Below, piece by piece: positions 18,766 through 28,292 of a DNA stretch of 64,000 bases. This DNA is from Lachnospiraceae bacterium AM48-27BH. GTDB lineage: Bacteria > Bacillota > Clostridia > Lachnospirales > Lachnospiraceae. The stretch spans positions 62,001 to 126,000 of the forward strand of contig QUFC01000005.1 of NCBI GenBank assembly GCA_003478355.1. The letters are read 5' to 3'. How positions within the stretch are numbered: the first letter of the stretch is position 1; each line of letters begins with the position of its first letter. A program made the translations under genes and the position numbers. The notes beneath the pieces were generated by a model. It made no database searches and was not told the DNA's origin. It worked only from the letters and a program-made list of their open reading frames with translations.

Positions 18766-19020
18766 GTGGAAAGAAATTTAAGAAAAACACGTACCGGAAA
18801 AGTCGTAAGTAACAAGATGGACAAGACTATCGTTGTTGCAATCGAAGACCACGTAAAACATCCTTTATACGGCAAGATCGTAAAGAGAACTTATAAGCTG
18901 AAAGCGCATGATGAGAACAATGAGTGTGCAATCGGAGATACCGTAAAAGTTATGGAGACAAGACCTTTATCTAAGGATAAGAGATGGAGACTTGTTGAGA
19001 TCGTAGAGAAGGCGAAATAA
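18766..19020 (+). CDS. rpsQ: 30S ribosomal protein S17
   Basis: An 84-residue OB-fold protein that binds the 5' domain of 16S rRNA. It shows [19 protein letters not shown] and the [19 protein letters not shown] tail. The start is a GTG at 18766 with GAAAGGAGAAG upstream. Confidence 0.96.
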   Translation: MERNLRKTRTGKVVSNKMDKTIVVAIEDHVKHPLYGKIVKRTYKLKAHDENNECAIGDTVKVMETRPLSKDKRWRLVEIVEKAK

Positions 19021-19048
19021 TTAAGCTCGAAAGGAAGGAGTATCAGGC

Positions 19049-19417
19049 ATGATTCAGCAGGAAACCAGACTGAAGGTTGCTGATAATACTGGTGCAAAAG
19101 AGTTACTTTGCATCCGTGTTATGGGTGGATCTACAAGAAGATATGCGAATATTGGTGATATTATCGTTGCCAGCGTTAAAGATGCAACACCAGGTGGCGT
19201 TGTAAAGAAAGGCGACGTTGTTAAGGCCGTTGTTGTACGTTCCGTTAAGGGCGCACGCCGTAAAGACGGTTCCTATATCAAGTTCGATGAGAACGCAGCA
19301 GTAATTATCAAAGATGACAAGACTCCAAAAGGAACTCGTATCTTTGGACCAGTTGCAAGAGAGTTAAGAGAGAAACAGTTCATGAAGATCGTTTCTCTGG
19401 CTCCAGAAGTACTGTAG
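19049..19417 (+). CDS. rplN: 50S ribosomal protein L14
   Basis: A 122-residue protein of standard length at the subunit interface. It begins [20 protein letters not shown] and contains [21 protein letters not shown] and the [15 protein letters not shown] motif. The ATG follows AGGAAGGAG. Confidence 0.97.
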   Translation: MIQQETRLKVADNTGAKELLCIRVMGGSTRRYANIGDIIVASVKDATPGGVVKKGDVVKAVVVRSVKGARRKDGSYIKFDENAAVIIKDDKTPKGTRIFGPVARELREKQFMKIVSLAPEVL

Positions 19418-19430
19418 GGAGGTGCAGGCT

Positions 19431-19730
19431 GTGCATAAAATTAGAAAAGATGACCTTGTAAAGGTTATTGCAGGAAAAGATAAAGATAAGACCGGTAAAG
19501 TTCTTAGCGTTAAGGACGGTAAAGTTCTGGTTGAGGGCTGCAACATGATTACAAAGCATGCAAAACCAAACGCAGCTAATCCAAACGGCGGTATCATCAA
19601 TCAGGAAGCAGCAATGGACATTTCCAACGTTATGTTAGTTGTAGATGGCAAGGCAACCAAAGTTGGCTTTGAAGTAAAAGACGGCAAGAAGGTTCGTGTT
19701 GCTAAGGCAACTGGCAAAGTGATCGATTAA
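19431..19730 (+). CDS. rplX: 50S ribosomal protein L24
   Basis: A 99-residue KOW-domain protein, an early 50S assembly initiator. It has HKIRKDDLVKVIAGKDKDKT followed by GKVLSV, and the NMITKHAKPN segment. The GTG at 19431 is chosen over the GTG at 19422 because GGGAGGTG is correctly spaced before it and the family N-terminus starts MHKIRK. Confidence 0.94.
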   Translation: MHKIRKDDLVKVIAGKDKDKTGKVLSVKDGKVLVEGCNMITKHAKPNAANPNGGIINQEAAMDISNVMLVVDGKATKVGFEVKDGKKVRVAKATGKVID

Positions 19731-19754
19731 TTACAGGAAAGGAGGAAATAGACA

Positions 19755-20294
19755 GTGGCTAGATTAAAAGAGATGTACCAGAACGAGATCGTAGATGCTA
19801 TGATCAAAAAGTTCGGTTATAAGAATATCATGGAAGTTCCGAAGTTAGACAAGATCGTAATCAACATGGGCGTTGGCGAAGCAAAAGACAACGCAAAAGT
19901 GCTGGATTCCGCAGTTAGAGACTTAGAGATCATCGCTGGTCAGAAGGTCGTAACAACTAAGGCTAAAAAATCCGTAGCTAACTTCAAGATCCGTGAGAAT
20001 ATGCCAATCGGATGTAAGGTAACCTTAAGAGGCGAGAAGATGTATGAGTTCGCTGATCGTCTGATCAACCTTGCATTACCACGTGTACGTGACTTCCGTG
20101 GTGTAAATCCAAACGCATTTGACGGCAGAGGAAACTATGCTCTGGGTATCAAAGAGCAGTTAATCTTCCCTGAGATTGAGTACGATAAAGTTGACAAGGT
20201 AAGAGGTATGGATATCATTTTCGTAACTACTGCCAAGACTGATGAAGAAGCTCGTGAACTTTTGACATTATTCAATATGCCATTTCAGAAATAA
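19755..20294 (+). CDS. rplE: 50S ribosomal protein L5
   Basis: A 179-residue protein that binds 5S rRNA and the P-site tRNA. It includes [20 protein letters not shown], a conserved [18 protein letters not shown] segment and [17 protein letters not shown]. The start is a GTG at 19755 after AAAGGAGGAAATAGACA. Confidence 0.97.
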   Translation: MARLKEMYQNEIVDAMIKKFGYKNIMEVPKLDKIVINMGVGEAKDNAKVLDSAVRDLEIIAGQKVVTTKAKKSVANFKIRENMPIGCKVTLRGEKMYEFADRLINLALPRVRDFRGVNPNAFDGRGNYALGIKEQLIFPEIEYDKVDKVRGMDIIFVTTAKTDEEARELLTLFNMPFQK

Positions 20295-20310
20295 TTAGGA
20301 GGAGAATTCC

Positions 20311-20496
20311 ATGGCTAAGACTTCAATGAAGATTAAGCAGCAGCGTCCGGCTAAATTCTCTACCAGAGAATATAACCGTTGCAGAATCTGCGGCCGTCCA
20401 CATGCATATTTAAGAAAATACGGTATCTGCCGTATTTGCTTCCGTGAATTAGCATACAAGGGTCAGATCCCTGGTGTTAAGAAAGCAAGCTGGTAG
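20311..20496 (+). CDS. rpsN: 30S ribosomal protein S14, zinc-binding type
   Basis: A 61-residue short S14 with two CxxC pairs (C24, C27, C40, C43) in [10 protein letters not shown] and [10 protein letters not shown], so it is the zinc-dependent C+ form. It lies in the 30S head near the decoding site. AGGAGGAGAATTCC precedes the ATG. This form is often written rpsZ. Confidence 0.96.
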   Translation: MAKTSMKIKQQRPAKFSTREYNRCRICGRPHAYLRKYGICRICFRELAYKGQIPGVKKASW

Positions 20497-20640
20497 GCTT
20501 ATAAGCAGCTTGGTGTCAGGGTGTTGGGATCTGAGAGGATCCGGGCCCTGCACTGCTTAAGCCCCTTTCGAAGTGTTTCGCTTTGAAAGGAGGTCCAGAC
20601 AAAGGAAACCAACCAACATTTTATAGGAGGAACATATATC
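20497..20640 (+). promoter_or_regulatory. Structured spacer before rpsH
   Basis: This 144-base gap has a long imperfect hairpin: AAGCAG/CTGCTT (20503-20508, 20553-20558), CAGGG/CCCTG (20517-20521, 20546-20550) and GGATC/GATCC (20527-20531, 20538-20542). A second stem is CCTTTCGAA.../TTTGAAAGG, whose right arm runs into an AAAGGAGG not followed by a start codon. S8 is the known repressor of the spc operon in E. coli, so a binding site is plausible but unproven. Confidence 0.45.
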
Positions 20641-21042
20641 ATGACAATGAGCGATCCAATCGCAGATATGCTTACTAGAATCCGTAACGCAAACACTGCA
20701 AAGCATGATACTGTAGACGTACCTTCATCCAAGATGAAATTAGCTATCGCTGATATCCTTGTGAAAGAGGGCTACATTAAAAAATATGATTTAGTTGAAG
20801 ATGGCGCTTTCCAGACAATCCGTATCTTCTTAAAATACGGCGCTGACAAAAACGAAAGAATCATCACTGGCATCAAGAGAATTTCCAAACCTGGTCTGCG
20901 TGTATACGCAAACAAAGAGGATATGCCAAGAGTCCTGGGCGGCTTAGGAACCGCTATTATTTCTACAAACCAGGGCGTTGTTACCGATAAGGAAGCACGT
21001 CAGTTAGGTGTAGGCGGAGAAGTTCTTGCATTTGTTTGGTAA
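20641..21042 (+). CDS. rpsH: 30S ribosomal protein S8
   Basis: A 133-residue protein that binds the central domain of 16S rRNA. It starts [20 protein letters not shown], has the [20 protein letters not shown] segment and ends in the GGEVLAFVW tail. AGGAGGAACATATATC precedes the ATG. It lies downstream of a structured spacer that may be its own control site. Confidence 0.97.
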   Translation: MTMSDPIADMLTRIRNANTAKHDTVDVPSSKMKLAIADILVKEGYIKKYDLVEDGAFQTIRIFLKYGADKNERIITGIKRISKPGLRVYANKEDMPRVLGGLGTAIISTNQGVVTDKEARQLGVGGEVLAFVW

Positions 21043-21066
21043 TATTCGATAAAGCAACTGAAAACA

Positions 21067-21088
21067 GAAAGAACAAGATGGTTCTTTC
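21067..21088 (+). promoter_or_regulatory. Hairpin before rplF
   Basis: A perfect 8-bp stem, GAAAGAAC/GTTCTTTC (21067-21074, 21081-21088), with a 6-base loop, lies in the 73-base rpsH-rplF gap. It has no T-run. It may act as an mRNA stability or processing element. Confidence 0.4.
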
Positions 21089-21115
21089 CGAAAATCTAAG
21101 TAGGAGGTAAATGGC

Positions 21116-21658
21116 ATGTCACGTATCGGAAGAATGCCTATCGCGATTCCAGCAGGTGTAACTGTAACAATCGCAGAGAATAATAAAGTGACTGTAAAAG
21201 GTCCTAAGGGAACTCTGGAGAGAGTATTACCAGAGGAGCTGACCATTAAAGAAGAAGATGGTCATGTAGTGGTTAGCAGACCAAACGATTTAAAGAGAAT
21301 GAAATCTTTACACGGTTTAACAAGAACCCTGATCAACAACATGATCGTTGGTGTTACCAATGGTTATGAGAAAGTTCTGGAAGTCAACGGTGTTGGTTAC
21401 AGAGCTGCAAAGCAGGGCAAGAAGTTAACCCTGAACCTTGGTTATTCTCATCCAGTTGAGATGGAAGACCCAGAGGGTATCGAGACTGTCTTAGACGGAC
21501 AGAACAAGATCACCGTTAAAGGTATTGATAAAGAAAAAGTTGGCCAATATGCAGCTGAGATCAGAGATAAGAGAAGACCTGAGCCATACAAGGGCAAGGG
21601 TATCAAGTATGCTGATGAAGTGATCAGACGTAAAGTTGGTAAGACTGGTAAGAAATAA
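21116..21658 (+). CDS. rplF: 50S ribosomal protein L6
   Basis: A 180-residue two-domain protein at the GTPase-associated region. It shows [16 protein letters not shown], the [20 protein letters not shown] segment and the C-terminal [19 protein letters not shown] signature. The ATG at 21116 follows AGGAGGTAAATGGC; the ATG five bases earlier is out of frame. Confidence 0.97.
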   Translation: MSRIGRMPIAIPAGVTVTIAENNKVTVKGPKGTLERVLPEELTIKEEDGHVVVSRPNDLKRMKSLHGLTRTLINNMIVGVTNGYEKVLEVNGVGYRAAKQGKKLTLNLGYSHPVEMEDPEGIETVLDGQNKITVKGIDKEKVGQYAAEIRDKRRPEPYKGKGIKYADEVIRRKVGKTGKK

Positions 21659-21675
21659 TTAAGGAGAGTGTAAAA

Positions 21676-22044
21676 ATGGTTAGTAAACAGTCAAGAAGCG
21701 AAATGCGCGTGAAGAAACACAACAGATTACGTAATCGTTTTGCCGGTGCAGCAGAGAGACCACGTCTGGCTGTGTTCAGAAGTAATAATCATATGTATGC
21801 TCAGATTATTGACGATACAGTTGGCAATACTTTAGTTGCAGCTTCCACAGCAGAGAAATCCGCAAAGGCAGAGCTGGAGCACACCAACACCGTTGATGCT
21901 GCTGCATACGTTGGAACTTTAATCGCAAAAAGAGCATTAGAAAAAGGCATTGAAACTGTTGTTTTTGATAGAGGTGGATTCATTTATCAGGGCAAGATTC
22001 AGGCACTTGCAGACGCAGCTCGTGAAGCTGGTCTGAAATTCTAA
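21676..22044 (+). CDS. rplR: 50S ribosomal protein L18
   Basis: A 122-residue 5S rRNA-binding protein. It contains [40 protein letters not shown] and the [20 protein letters not shown] tail. AAGGAGAGTGTAAAA precedes the ATG. Confidence 0.97.
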   Translation: MVSKQSRSEMRVKKHNRLRNRFAGAAERPRLAVFRSNNHMYAQIIDDTVGNTLVAASTAEKSAKAELEHTNTVDAAAYVGTLIAKRALEKGIETVVFDRGGFIYQGKIQALADAAREAGLKF

Positions 22045-22062
22045 TAGAGAGGAGAATACAGC

Positions 22063-22572
22063 ATGAAGCGTACAATCATTGACGCAAGTCAGTTAGAATT
22101 AAATGACAGAGTAGTTGCTATCAAGCGTGTGTCTAAGACTGTAAAAGGTGGACGTACCATGAGATTCTCTGCTTTAGTAGTAGTAGGTGATGGAAATGGT
22201 CACGTAGGTGCAGGCCTTGGTAAAGCAGGTGAGGTTCCGGAAGCAATCCGCAAAGGAAAAGAGGCTGCTATCAAGAATCTGGTAGAGATTCCAGTAGACG
22301 AGAATAAGAGTATTCCACATGACTTCCTGGGTCAGTACGGCAGCGCAAGCGTACTGCTGAAGAAAGCTCCAGAAGGTACCGGTATCATCGCTGGTGGTCC
22401 TGCACGTGCCGTTGTAGAGCTGGCAGGTATCAAGAATATCCGTACTAAATCTTTAGGTTCCAACAACAAGACTAACGTTGTTCTGGCTACTCTGGAAGGT
22501 TTATGTCAGATGAAGACTCCGGAAGAGGTTGCAAAACTTCGTGGCAAATCTGTAGACGAGATTTTAGGCTAA
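22063..22572 (+). CDS. rpsE: 30S ribosomal protein S5
   Basis: A 169-residue protein involved in decoding accuracy. It has the dsRNA-binding fold [20 protein letters not shown] and the GVGLGKA-type loop, here [18 protein letters not shown]. The C-terminal [19 protein letters not shown] segment is typical. GAGAGGAG lies before the ATG. Confidence 0.97.
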   Translation: MKRTIIDASQLELNDRVVAIKRVSKTVKGGRTMRFSALVVVGDGNGHVGAGLGKAGEVPEAIRKGKEAAIKNLVEIPVDENKSIPHDFLGQYGSASVLLKKAPEGTGIIAGGPARAVVELAGIKNIRTKSLGSNNKTNVVLATLEGLCQMKTPEEVAKLRGKSVDEILG

Positions 22573-22585
22573 GGAGGACGAAAGA

Positions 22586-22768
22586 ATGGCTGAGAAATTA
22601 AAAGTAACTTTAGTCAAATCCCCAATCGGTGCGATCCCGAAGCAGAAAGCAACCGTTGAGGCTCTTGGCTTAAAGAAATTAAACAAAACTGTTGAGCTGC
22701 CAGACAACGAGGCTGTAAGAGGCATGATCTGGCATGTAAAACACTTAGTTAAAGTAGAAGAAGTTTAA
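22586..22768 (+). CDS. rpmD: 50S ribosomal protein L30
   Basis: A 60-residue protein, short bacterial type. It has LKVTLVKSPIGAIPKQKATV and LGLKKLNKTVELPDNEAVRG, then the MIWHVKHLVKVEE tail. Ribosome site AAGGAGGACG. Confidence 0.96.
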   Translation: MAEKLKVTLVKSPIGAIPKQKATVEALGLKKLNKTVELPDNEAVRGMIWHVKHLVKVEEV

Positions 22769-22792
22769 TCATTAAGACAAGGAGGTGCAGAC

Positions 22793-23233
22793 ATGGAATT
22801 ATCTAATTTAAAGCCTGCTGAGGGCTCTAAGCATAGCGACAGCTTCAGAAGAGGACGTGGCCATGGTTCAGGTAATGGCAAGACAGCTGGTAAGGGCCAT
22901 AAAGGTCAGAAAGCTCGTTCTGGCGCACCAAGACCAGGTTTTGAAGGTGGTCAGATGCCATTATACAGACGTCTGCCAAAGAGAGGTTTCAAGAACCGCA
23001 ATACAAAAGAGATCGTTGGCATTAACGTAGACGCTCTTGAGAGATTTGAGAATGATACCGTAGTTACCGTAGAGACTTTACTGGAGACTGGTATCGTTAA
23101 AAATCCAAGAGATGGCGTTAAGATTCTTGGTAACGGTGAGCTGACCAAGAAACTTACTGTTAAAGTTGACGCATTCAGTGAAGGCGCTAAAGCCAAGATT
23201 GAAGCAGTTGGTGGAACCTGCGAGGTGATCTAA
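22793..23233 (+). CDS. rplO: 50S ribosomal protein L15
   Basis: A 146-residue protein with the glycine- and arginine-rich N-terminal extension [20 protein letters not shown] and the [14 protein letters not shown] segment. It is a late 50S assembly protein. AAGGAGGTGCAGAC precedes the ATG. secY starts directly after its stop, with 1 base between. Confidence 0.97.
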   Translation: MELSNLKPAEGSKHSDSFRRGRGHGSGNGKTAGKGHKGQKARSGAPRPGFEGGQMPLYRRLPKRGFKNRNTKEIVGINVDALERFENDTVVTVETLLETGIVKNPRDGVKILGNGELTKKLTVKVDAFSEGAKAKIEAVGGTCEVI

Positions 23234-23234
23234 T

Positions 23235-24551
23235 ATGTTCAAAACACTCCGAGACGCATTTCGCATTAAGGATTTACGAAAGAAATTACTCTACACATTT
23301 ATGATGTTAGTAGTAGTACGTTTCGGTTCCGAACTGCCGATTCCTGGAGTTAACACAAGTTATTTTGCAGATTTTTTTGCAAAGCAGAGCGGAGATGCAT
23401 TTGGATTTTTCAATGCCATGACTGGTGGATCTTTCACCAGCATGTCCGTTTTTGCACTTAGCATTACCCCATACATTACTTCTTCCATTATCATGCAGCT
23501 GATGACCATCGCAATCCCGAAGCTGGAGGAGATGCAGAAAGACGGTGAAGATGGAAGAAAGAAAATCCTGGAGTACACCCGTTATGTCACAGTTGGCCTG
23601 GCTCTGATCGAGTCCACTGCTATGGCAGTTGGATTTGGCGGACAGGGTCTTCTGCATGAATTTAATGTGCTGAGTGTCATTGTAGCCATTGCTACCATGA
23701 CCGCAGGAAGTGCACTGCTTATGTGGATTGGTGAGAGAATTACAGAAAATGGCGTTGGAAATGGTATTTCCATCGTCCTTCTGATCAACATTCTTTCCAG
23801 CCTTCCAGATGATATGAGCACTCTTTACACCAGATTCCTGAGAGGTAAAAACGTACCAGTAGCAGTTGTGACTGCTGCCATGATTGTGGCATTGATCGCT
23901 GCAATGGTTGTTTTCTGTATCATTCTTCAGGACGCTGAGAGAAGAATTCCGGTTCAGTATTCCCAGAAGATGCAGGGAAGAAGAATGGTTGGCGGCCAGT
24001 CCTCAAGCATTCCGTTAAAGGTTAATACCGCTGGTGTTATCCCGGTCATCTTTGCTTCTTCGATCATGTCATTCCCGGTTGTGATCGCACAGTTCTTTAC
24101 TGTTGATTACACGAGCATTGGTGGCAGAATCCTGATGATGTTAAACTCTTCATCCTGGTTCCGCCCAGAGCAGCCGGTTTACTCTATCGGACTTGTAATT
24201 TATCTTGTATTGATCGTAGTATTTGCCTACTTCTATACATCCATTACATTCAATCCGTTGGAGGTAGCTAACAATATTAAGAAACAGGGGGGTTTTATTC
24301 CAGGTATCCGTCCTGGTAAACCAACCTCCGATTATCTGAACAGTATTTTAAATTATATTGTTTTTATCGGAGCCTGTGGCCTGATCATTGTCAGCATCGT
24401 TCCGATTATTGTTTCTGGCCTCTTTAGTATCAGCCGTCTGTCCTTTATGGGCACATCCCTGATCATTATCGTAGGTGTTGTTCTGGAAACAATCAAATCA
24501 ATTGAATCACAGATGCTTGTGCGTAATTATAAAGGCTTTTTAAACGATTAA
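23235..24551 (+). CDS. secY: Preprotein translocase subunit SecY
   Basis: A 438-residue core channel of the Sec translocon with the expected ten transmembrane helices. It shows the family start FKTLRDAFRIKDLRKKLLYT, the plug-adjacent PGVNTSYFADFF region, the cytosolic RRIPVQYSQKM loop, and the conserved FIPGIRPGKPTSDYL loop that contacts SecA. The ribosome site lies in the end of rplO (GAGGTG), suggesting tight coupling. Confidence 0.97.
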   Translation: MFKTLRDAFRIKDLRKKLLYTFMMLVVVRFGSELPIPGVNTSYFADFFAKQSGDAFGFFNAMTGGSFTSMSVFALSITPYITSSIIMQLMTIAIPKLEEMQKDGEDGRKKILEYTRYVTVGLALIESTAMAVGFGGQGLLHEFNVLSVIVAIATMTAGSALLMWIGERITENGVGNGISIVLLINILSSLPDDMSTLYTRFLRGKNVPVAVVTAAMIVALIAAMVVFCIILQDAERRIPVQYSQKMQGRRMVGGQSSSIPLKVNTAGVIPVIFASSIMSFPVVIAQFFTVDYTSIGGRILMMLNSSSWFRPEQPVYSIGLVIYLVLIVVFAYFYTSITFNPLEVANNIKKQGGFIPGIRPGKPTSDYLNSILNYIVFIGACGLIIVSIVPIIVSGLFSISRLSFMGTSLIIIVGVVLETIKSIESQMLVRNYKGFLND

Positions 24552-24561
24552 TGCACTTGAG

Positions 24562-24600
24562 AAGAGGAAGGGCATTTTCGCCTTTCCTCTTTTGCTTTTT
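24562..24600 (+). terminator. Terminator or attenuator between secY and adk
   Basis: AAGAGGAA-GGGC pairs with GCC-TTTCCTCTT (24562-24573, 24580-24591), followed by TTGCTTTTT. It would partly end the spc operon, with readthrough into adk. I see no strong separate promoter in the short remaining gap. Confidence 0.65.
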
Positions 24601-24637
24601 GTGATTCCAGTTTAGTTCACATAAGGAGAAAATCCAG

Positions 24638-25282
24638 ATGAAGATCATTATGTTAGGAGCACCTGGTGCTGGTAAAGGCACTCAGGCGAAGAAGATTGCA
24701 GAAAAATATCAGATCCCGCATATTTCCACCGGCGATATCTTCCGGGCCAATATTAAGGGCGGTACAGAGCTTGGTATGAAGGCAAAGACATTCATGGATC
24801 AGGGTATGCTGGTTCCAGACGAGATTACCATCGGTATGCTGATGGACCGTATTGGCCAGGAAGACTGTATCAATGGATATGTACTGGATGGTTTCCCAAG
24901 AACCATTCCACAGGCTGAGAGCCTGACCAAAGCGCTGGCTGAGAGAGGCGAAAAGGTCGATTACGCGATCAACGTAGATGTTCCGGATGAGAATATCATC
25001 AACCGTATGTCCGGCCGCCGTGCATGCTTAGGCTGTGGTGCCACTTATCACATTACATTCAATCCGCCTGTAAAAGAGGGTATCTGCGATACCTGTGGAC
25101 AGGAACTGGTACTGAGAGATGATGATAAGCCAGAGACAGTAAAGAAACGTCTGGATGTTTATCATCAGCAGACCCAGCCTCTGATCGATTATTATAAGAA
25201 TGCAGAGGTTCTGGCAGAAGTTGATGGAACCCAGCCTATGGATGCAGTGTTCCAGGACATTGTAGAGATTCTGGGAGAATAA
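24638..25282 (+). CDS. adk: Adenylate kinase
   Basis: A 214-residue enzyme making two ADP from ATP and AMP. P-loop GAPGAGKGT at residues 7-15, AMP site [12 protein letters not shown], and GFPRTIPQ. The LID domain carries four cysteines (CLGCG and CDTCG), as in the zinc-stabilised Gram-positive form. AAGGAGAAAATCCAG precedes the ATG. map follows after a single base. Confidence 0.97.
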   Translation: MKIIMLGAPGAGKGTQAKKIAEKYQIPHISTGDIFRANIKGGTELGMKAKTFMDQGMLVPDEITIGMLMDRIGQEDCINGYVLDGFPRTIPQAESLTKALAERGEKVDYAINVDVPDENIINRMSGRRACLGCGATYHITFNPPVKEGICDTCGQELVLRDDDKPETVKKRLDVYHQQTQPLIDYYKNAEVLAEVDGTQPMDAVFQDIVEILGE

Positions 25283-25283
25283 T

Positions 25284-26057
25284 ATGGCAGTTACCATTAA
25301 ATCTGAACGGGAAATCGAACTTATGAGAGAAGCTGGTAAAATCCTGGCGAAAACTCATAACGAGCTTGAAAAAGCTTTGAAGCCCGGAATGACGACCTGG
25401 GATATTGACCATCTGGGAGAGGAGATCATCCGCAGCTACGGATGTATCCCCTCCTTCAAAAATTATTGCGGATATCCGGCATCCATCTGTGTATCTGTCA
25501 ACAATGAGGTGGTTCATGGAATTCCAAGTAAAAAGCGCGTGATCCAGGAAGGCGATATTGTCAGTCTGGACGCAGGCGTTATTTACAAAGGCTATCATTC
25601 TGATGCGGCAAGAACCCATGGAGTTGGTGAGATCAGCAAAGAAGCAAAGCAGCTGATCGAAGTGACAAGACAGAGCTTTTTCGAAGGTATAAAATATGCA
25701 AAAGCTGGCAATCATCTGAATGATATTTCTGCCGCTGTCCAGGCGTATGCAGAAAAATTCGGATATGGAGTAGTCCGTGACCTGGTAGGGCATGGAATTG
25801 GAGAGCATCTCCACGAGGACCCGGAAGTGCCTAATTTTGCCCGAAGAAGAAAAGGCATCCGACTGCAGGCCGGAATGACCCTGGCTGTAGAGCCGATGAT
25901 CAATGTTGGTCGTCCAGGCGTCCGTTGGCTGGATGATGAATGGACTGTTGTAACAGAAGATGGTTCCCTGTCTGCTCATTACGAGAATACGATTCTGGTT
26001 GGTGAGGATGGTCCGGAGATTTTGTCCCTGCTTCCATCCGATGAGGAAAAAGCATAA
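25284..26057 (+). CDS. map: Methionine aminopeptidase, type I
   Basis: A 257-residue enzyme that removes the initiator methionine. The five metal ligands are visible in context: LDAGVIYKGYHSDAART (two aspartates), GHGIGEHLHEDP (histidine), VEPMIN (glutamate) and HYENTILV (glutamate). No N-terminal zinc finger or SH3 extension is present. It is in the usual secY-adk-map-infA order. Confidence 0.97.
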   Translation: MAVTIKSEREIELMREAGKILAKTHNELEKALKPGMTTWDIDHLGEEIIRSYGCIPSFKNYCGYPASICVSVNNEVVHGIPSKKRVIQEGDIVSLDAGVIYKGYHSDAARTHGVGEISKEAKQLIEVTRQSFFEGIKYAKAGNHLNDISAAVQAYAEKFGYGVVRDLVGHGIGEHLHEDPEVPNFARRRKGIRLQAGMTLAVEPMINVGRPGVRWLDDEWTVVTEDGSLSAHYENTILVGEDGPEILSLLPSDEEKA

Positions 26058-26138
26058 GCGAAGGAATTTTTGTCATACACTGAGAATAAACAGCATCCAA
26101 TGCTACAAGAGAAAAGTCAGGTCTAAGGAGGAAATCAG

Positions 26139-26357
26139 ATGTCTAAGGCAGATGTAATTGAAATTGAAGGCGTTGTAGTTGAGAAACTGCCAAACGCCAT
26201 GTTCCAGGTAGAGTTAGAGAATGGTCATCAGGTACTGGCTCATATCAGCGGTAAGCTGCGTATGAACTACATTAAGATTTTACCAGGTGACAAAGTTACC
26301 ATTGAATTATCTCCATATGATTTATCCAAGGGAAGAATTATCTGGCGTGATAAATAA
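26139..26357 (+). CDS. infA: Translation initiation factor IF-1
   Basis: A 72-residue S1-fold protein that blocks the 30S A site during initiation. It shows [40 protein letters not shown] and the [10 protein letters not shown] tail. AAGGAGGAAATCAG precedes the ATG. Confidence 0.97.
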   Translation: MSKADVIEIEGVVVEKLPNAMFQVELENGHQVLAHISGKLRMNYIKILPGDKVTIELSPYDLSKGRIIWRDK

Positions 26358-26385
26358 TAAGGTGATAAAATAAATAAAAAAGTAC

Positions 26386-26414
26386 TTGCATTATCCGAAA
26401 AAAGGTGTTATAAT
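26386..26414 (+). promoter_or_regulatory. Internal sigma-A promoter before rpmJ
   Basis: TTGCAT (26386-26391) and TATAAT (26409-26414) have a 17-bp spacer. It gives the rpmJ-rpsM-rpsK-rpsD-rpoA-rplQ part its own transcription start. Confidence 0.85.
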
Positions 26415-26621
26415 GCTCAAGCGACTTTGTTGAAGTACCAGGTGAACTTTGCCCAAAAGTGATCTTGGTTAACCTATATATCTAAAACTCATTTAGGTAT
26501 ATACGCGGATACGCCCGGCCGGGTGTACTGTTTCAAGCAGGTCTCGGAGTGGCGTGTGAACGTCAAGTGGGCATATCTGGTCATCCGATATTCGGGTGGC
26601 AGTAAGGAAAGGAGAATTGCT
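26415..26621 (+). promoter_or_regulatory. Long leader of the rpmJ (alpha) operon
   Basis: About 200 untranslated bases lie between the promoter and rpmJ, with a GC-rich self-complementary block CCCGGCCGGG (about 26513-26522). An open frame from 26523 runs into rpmJ but has no ribosome site and no L36-like sequence. In other bacteria S4 represses the alpha operon from its leader. A similar role is possible but not shown. Confidence 0.4.
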
Positions 26622-26735
26622 GTGAAGGTTAGATCATCAGTAAAACCGATTTGCGAAAAATGCAAAATCATCAAGCGTAAGGGCAGCATCAGAGTAATCT
26701 GTGAGAACCCGAAGCACAAACAGAGACAAGGTTAA
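26622..26735 (+). CDS. rpmJ: 50S ribosomal protein L36, zinc-binding type
   Basis: A 37-residue protein, [20 protein letters not shown] then [16 protein letters not shown], with the C11-C14-C27-H32 zinc ligands of the C+ form. The GTG at 26622, preceded by AAAGGAGAATTGC, gives the exact family length. The longer open frame upstream is leader. Confidence 0.96.
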   Translation: MKVRSSVKPICEKCKIIKRKGSIRVICENPKHKQRQG

Positions 26736-26770
26736 GAACCAAAAATTTTTACAGGAGGTGTACTACACAC

Positions 26771-27139
26771 ATGGCTCGTATTTCAGGTGTTGATTTACCA
26801 AGAGAAAAACGTGTTGAGATCGGTCTGACTTACATCTACGGTATTGGTAGAACAAGTTCAAACCGCATTCTTGCAGAGGCTGGTGTAAATCCTGACACTC
26901 GTGTCAAAGATTTAACCGATGACGAAGTTAAGAAAATCGCTGCAGTTGTAGCTGATACTCAGGTTGTAGAGGGTGATCTTCGTAGAGAGATCGCTATGAA
27001 CATCAAGAGACTTCAGGAAATTGGCTGCTATCGCGGAATCCGTCATAGAAAGAGCCTGCCAGTTCGTGGTCAGAAGACTAAGACAAATGCAAGAACCCGC
27101 AAAGGTCCTCGTAAGACTGTAGCAAACAAGAAGAAATAA
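26771..27139 (+). CDS. rpsM: 30S ribosomal protein S13
   Basis: A 122-residue 30S head protein making intersubunit bridges. It has [20 protein letters not shown], the [14 protein letters not shown] segment, and the [19 protein letters not shown] tail. Ribosome site AGGAGGTG. Confidence 0.97.
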   Translation: MARISGVDLPREKRVEIGLTYIYGIGRTSSNRILAEAGVNPDTRVKDLTDDEVKKIAAVVADTQVVEGDLRREIAMNIKRLQEIGCYRGIRHRKSLPVRGQKTKTNARTRKGPRKTVANKKK

Positions 27140-27223
27140 GTAACTTAAGTAGAATCACGTTGCATGTTTTAAAAACAGGAGACAAAGATTCGAGCAATTA
27201 GGAAGAAAGTAGGTTAGTTTAAA

Positions 27224-27625
27224 ATGGCTAAAAAAGTGTCCACTGCAAAAAAAGTGACAAAAAAGCGCGTAAAGAAAAACGTTGAACGCGGACAGGCACA
27301 TATCCAGTCCTCCTTTAATAACACAATCGTGACATTAACGGATGCACAGGGTAACGCTTTATCTTGGGCAAGTGCCGGTGGTCTGGGATTTAGAGGTTCA
27401 AGGAAATCTACTCCATATGCAGCACAGATGGCTGCTGAGACTGCTGCTAAAGCAGCAATCGTACATGGTTTAAAATCTGTTGACGTTATGGTTAAGGGAC
27501 CTGGTTCAGGTCGTGAGGCAGCAATTCGTGCACTTTCTGCTTGCGGTATTGAAGTAACTAGTATTAAGGATGTGACACCAGTTCCACACAACGGATGTCG
27601 TCCACCAAAACGTAGAAGAGTTTAA
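27224..27625 (+). CDS. rpsK: 30S ribosomal protein S11
   Basis: A 133-residue platform protein near the mRNA exit. It shows [20 protein letters not shown], the [19 protein letters not shown] segment, and the [18 protein letters not shown] tail. The ATG at 27224 lies after a weak AGGAAG site; rpsD follows with 15 bases between. Confidence 0.97.
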   Translation: MAKKVSTAKKVTKKRVKKNVERGQAHIQSSFNNTIVTLTDAQGNALSWASAGGLGFRGSRKSTPYAAQMAAETAAKAAIVHGLKSVDVMVKGPGSGREAAIRALSACGIEVTSIKDVTPVPHNGCRPPKRRRV

Positions 27626-27640
27626 TAGGAGGTACAAAAA

Positions 27641-28234
27641 GTGGCAGTTGATAAAGTTCCTGTTCTTAAAAGATGTAGATCCCTTGGTATGGACCCTATT
27701 TATTTAGGAATAGATAAAAAATCTAACAGAGAATTAAAAAGAGCTAACAGAAAGATGAGTGAGTATGGTCTCCAGTTAAGAGAGAAACAGAAAGCAAAAT
27801 TCATCTACGGTGTGTTAGAGAAACCTTTCAGAAATTACTACACCAAAGCCGAGAGAATGAACGGCATGACTGGTGAGAACCTGATGATCCTTCTGGAGAG
27901 AAGACTGGATAACGTTGTTTTCCGTATGGGATTCGGCCGCACCAGAAGAGAGACCAGACAGATGGTAGATCACAAGAACATCCTGGTAAATGGCAAATGT
28001 GTAAACATTCCATCTTACCTGGTAAAAGCTGGTGATGTGATCGAAGTTAAAGAGAAATGCAAATCTTCACAGAGATACAAAGACGCATTAGAGGTAACTG
28101 CAGGAAGACTGGTTCCAGCATGGTTAGATGTTGATCAGGAGAACTTACGCGGTACCGTAAAAGAGATGCCATCCAGAGAAGAGATTGATGTTCCAGTAAA
28201 CGAAATGCTTATCGTCGAGTTATACTCCAAATAA
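27641..28234 (+). CDS. rpsD: 30S ribosomal protein S4
   Basis: A 197-residue primary assembly protein of 16S rRNA. It has [34 protein letters not shown] and the S4 RNA-binding domain [20 protein letters not shown]. The N-terminal zinc cysteine set is absent (only C12 remains). The start is a GTG at 27641 after AGGAGGTACAAAAA. Confidence 0.97.
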   Translation: MAVDKVPVLKRCRSLGMDPIYLGIDKKSNRELKRANRKMSEYGLQLREKQKAKFIYGVLEKPFRNYYTKAERMNGMTGENLMILLERRLDNVVFRMGFGRTRRETRQMVDHKNILVNGKCVNIPSYLVKAGDVIEVKEKCKSSQRYKDALEVTAGRLVPAWLDVDQENLRGTVKEMPSREEIDVPVNEMLIVELYSK

Positions 28235-28292
28235 TCCGTAAGGATATAAGAGTATTAGCCTCGATATATATCACCCAAAAGGAGGGGCTAGA

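Noticed and set aside
26523..26621. N-terminal extension of L36
   Set aside because: It lies in the leader, and L36 is 37 residues from the GTG at 26622.
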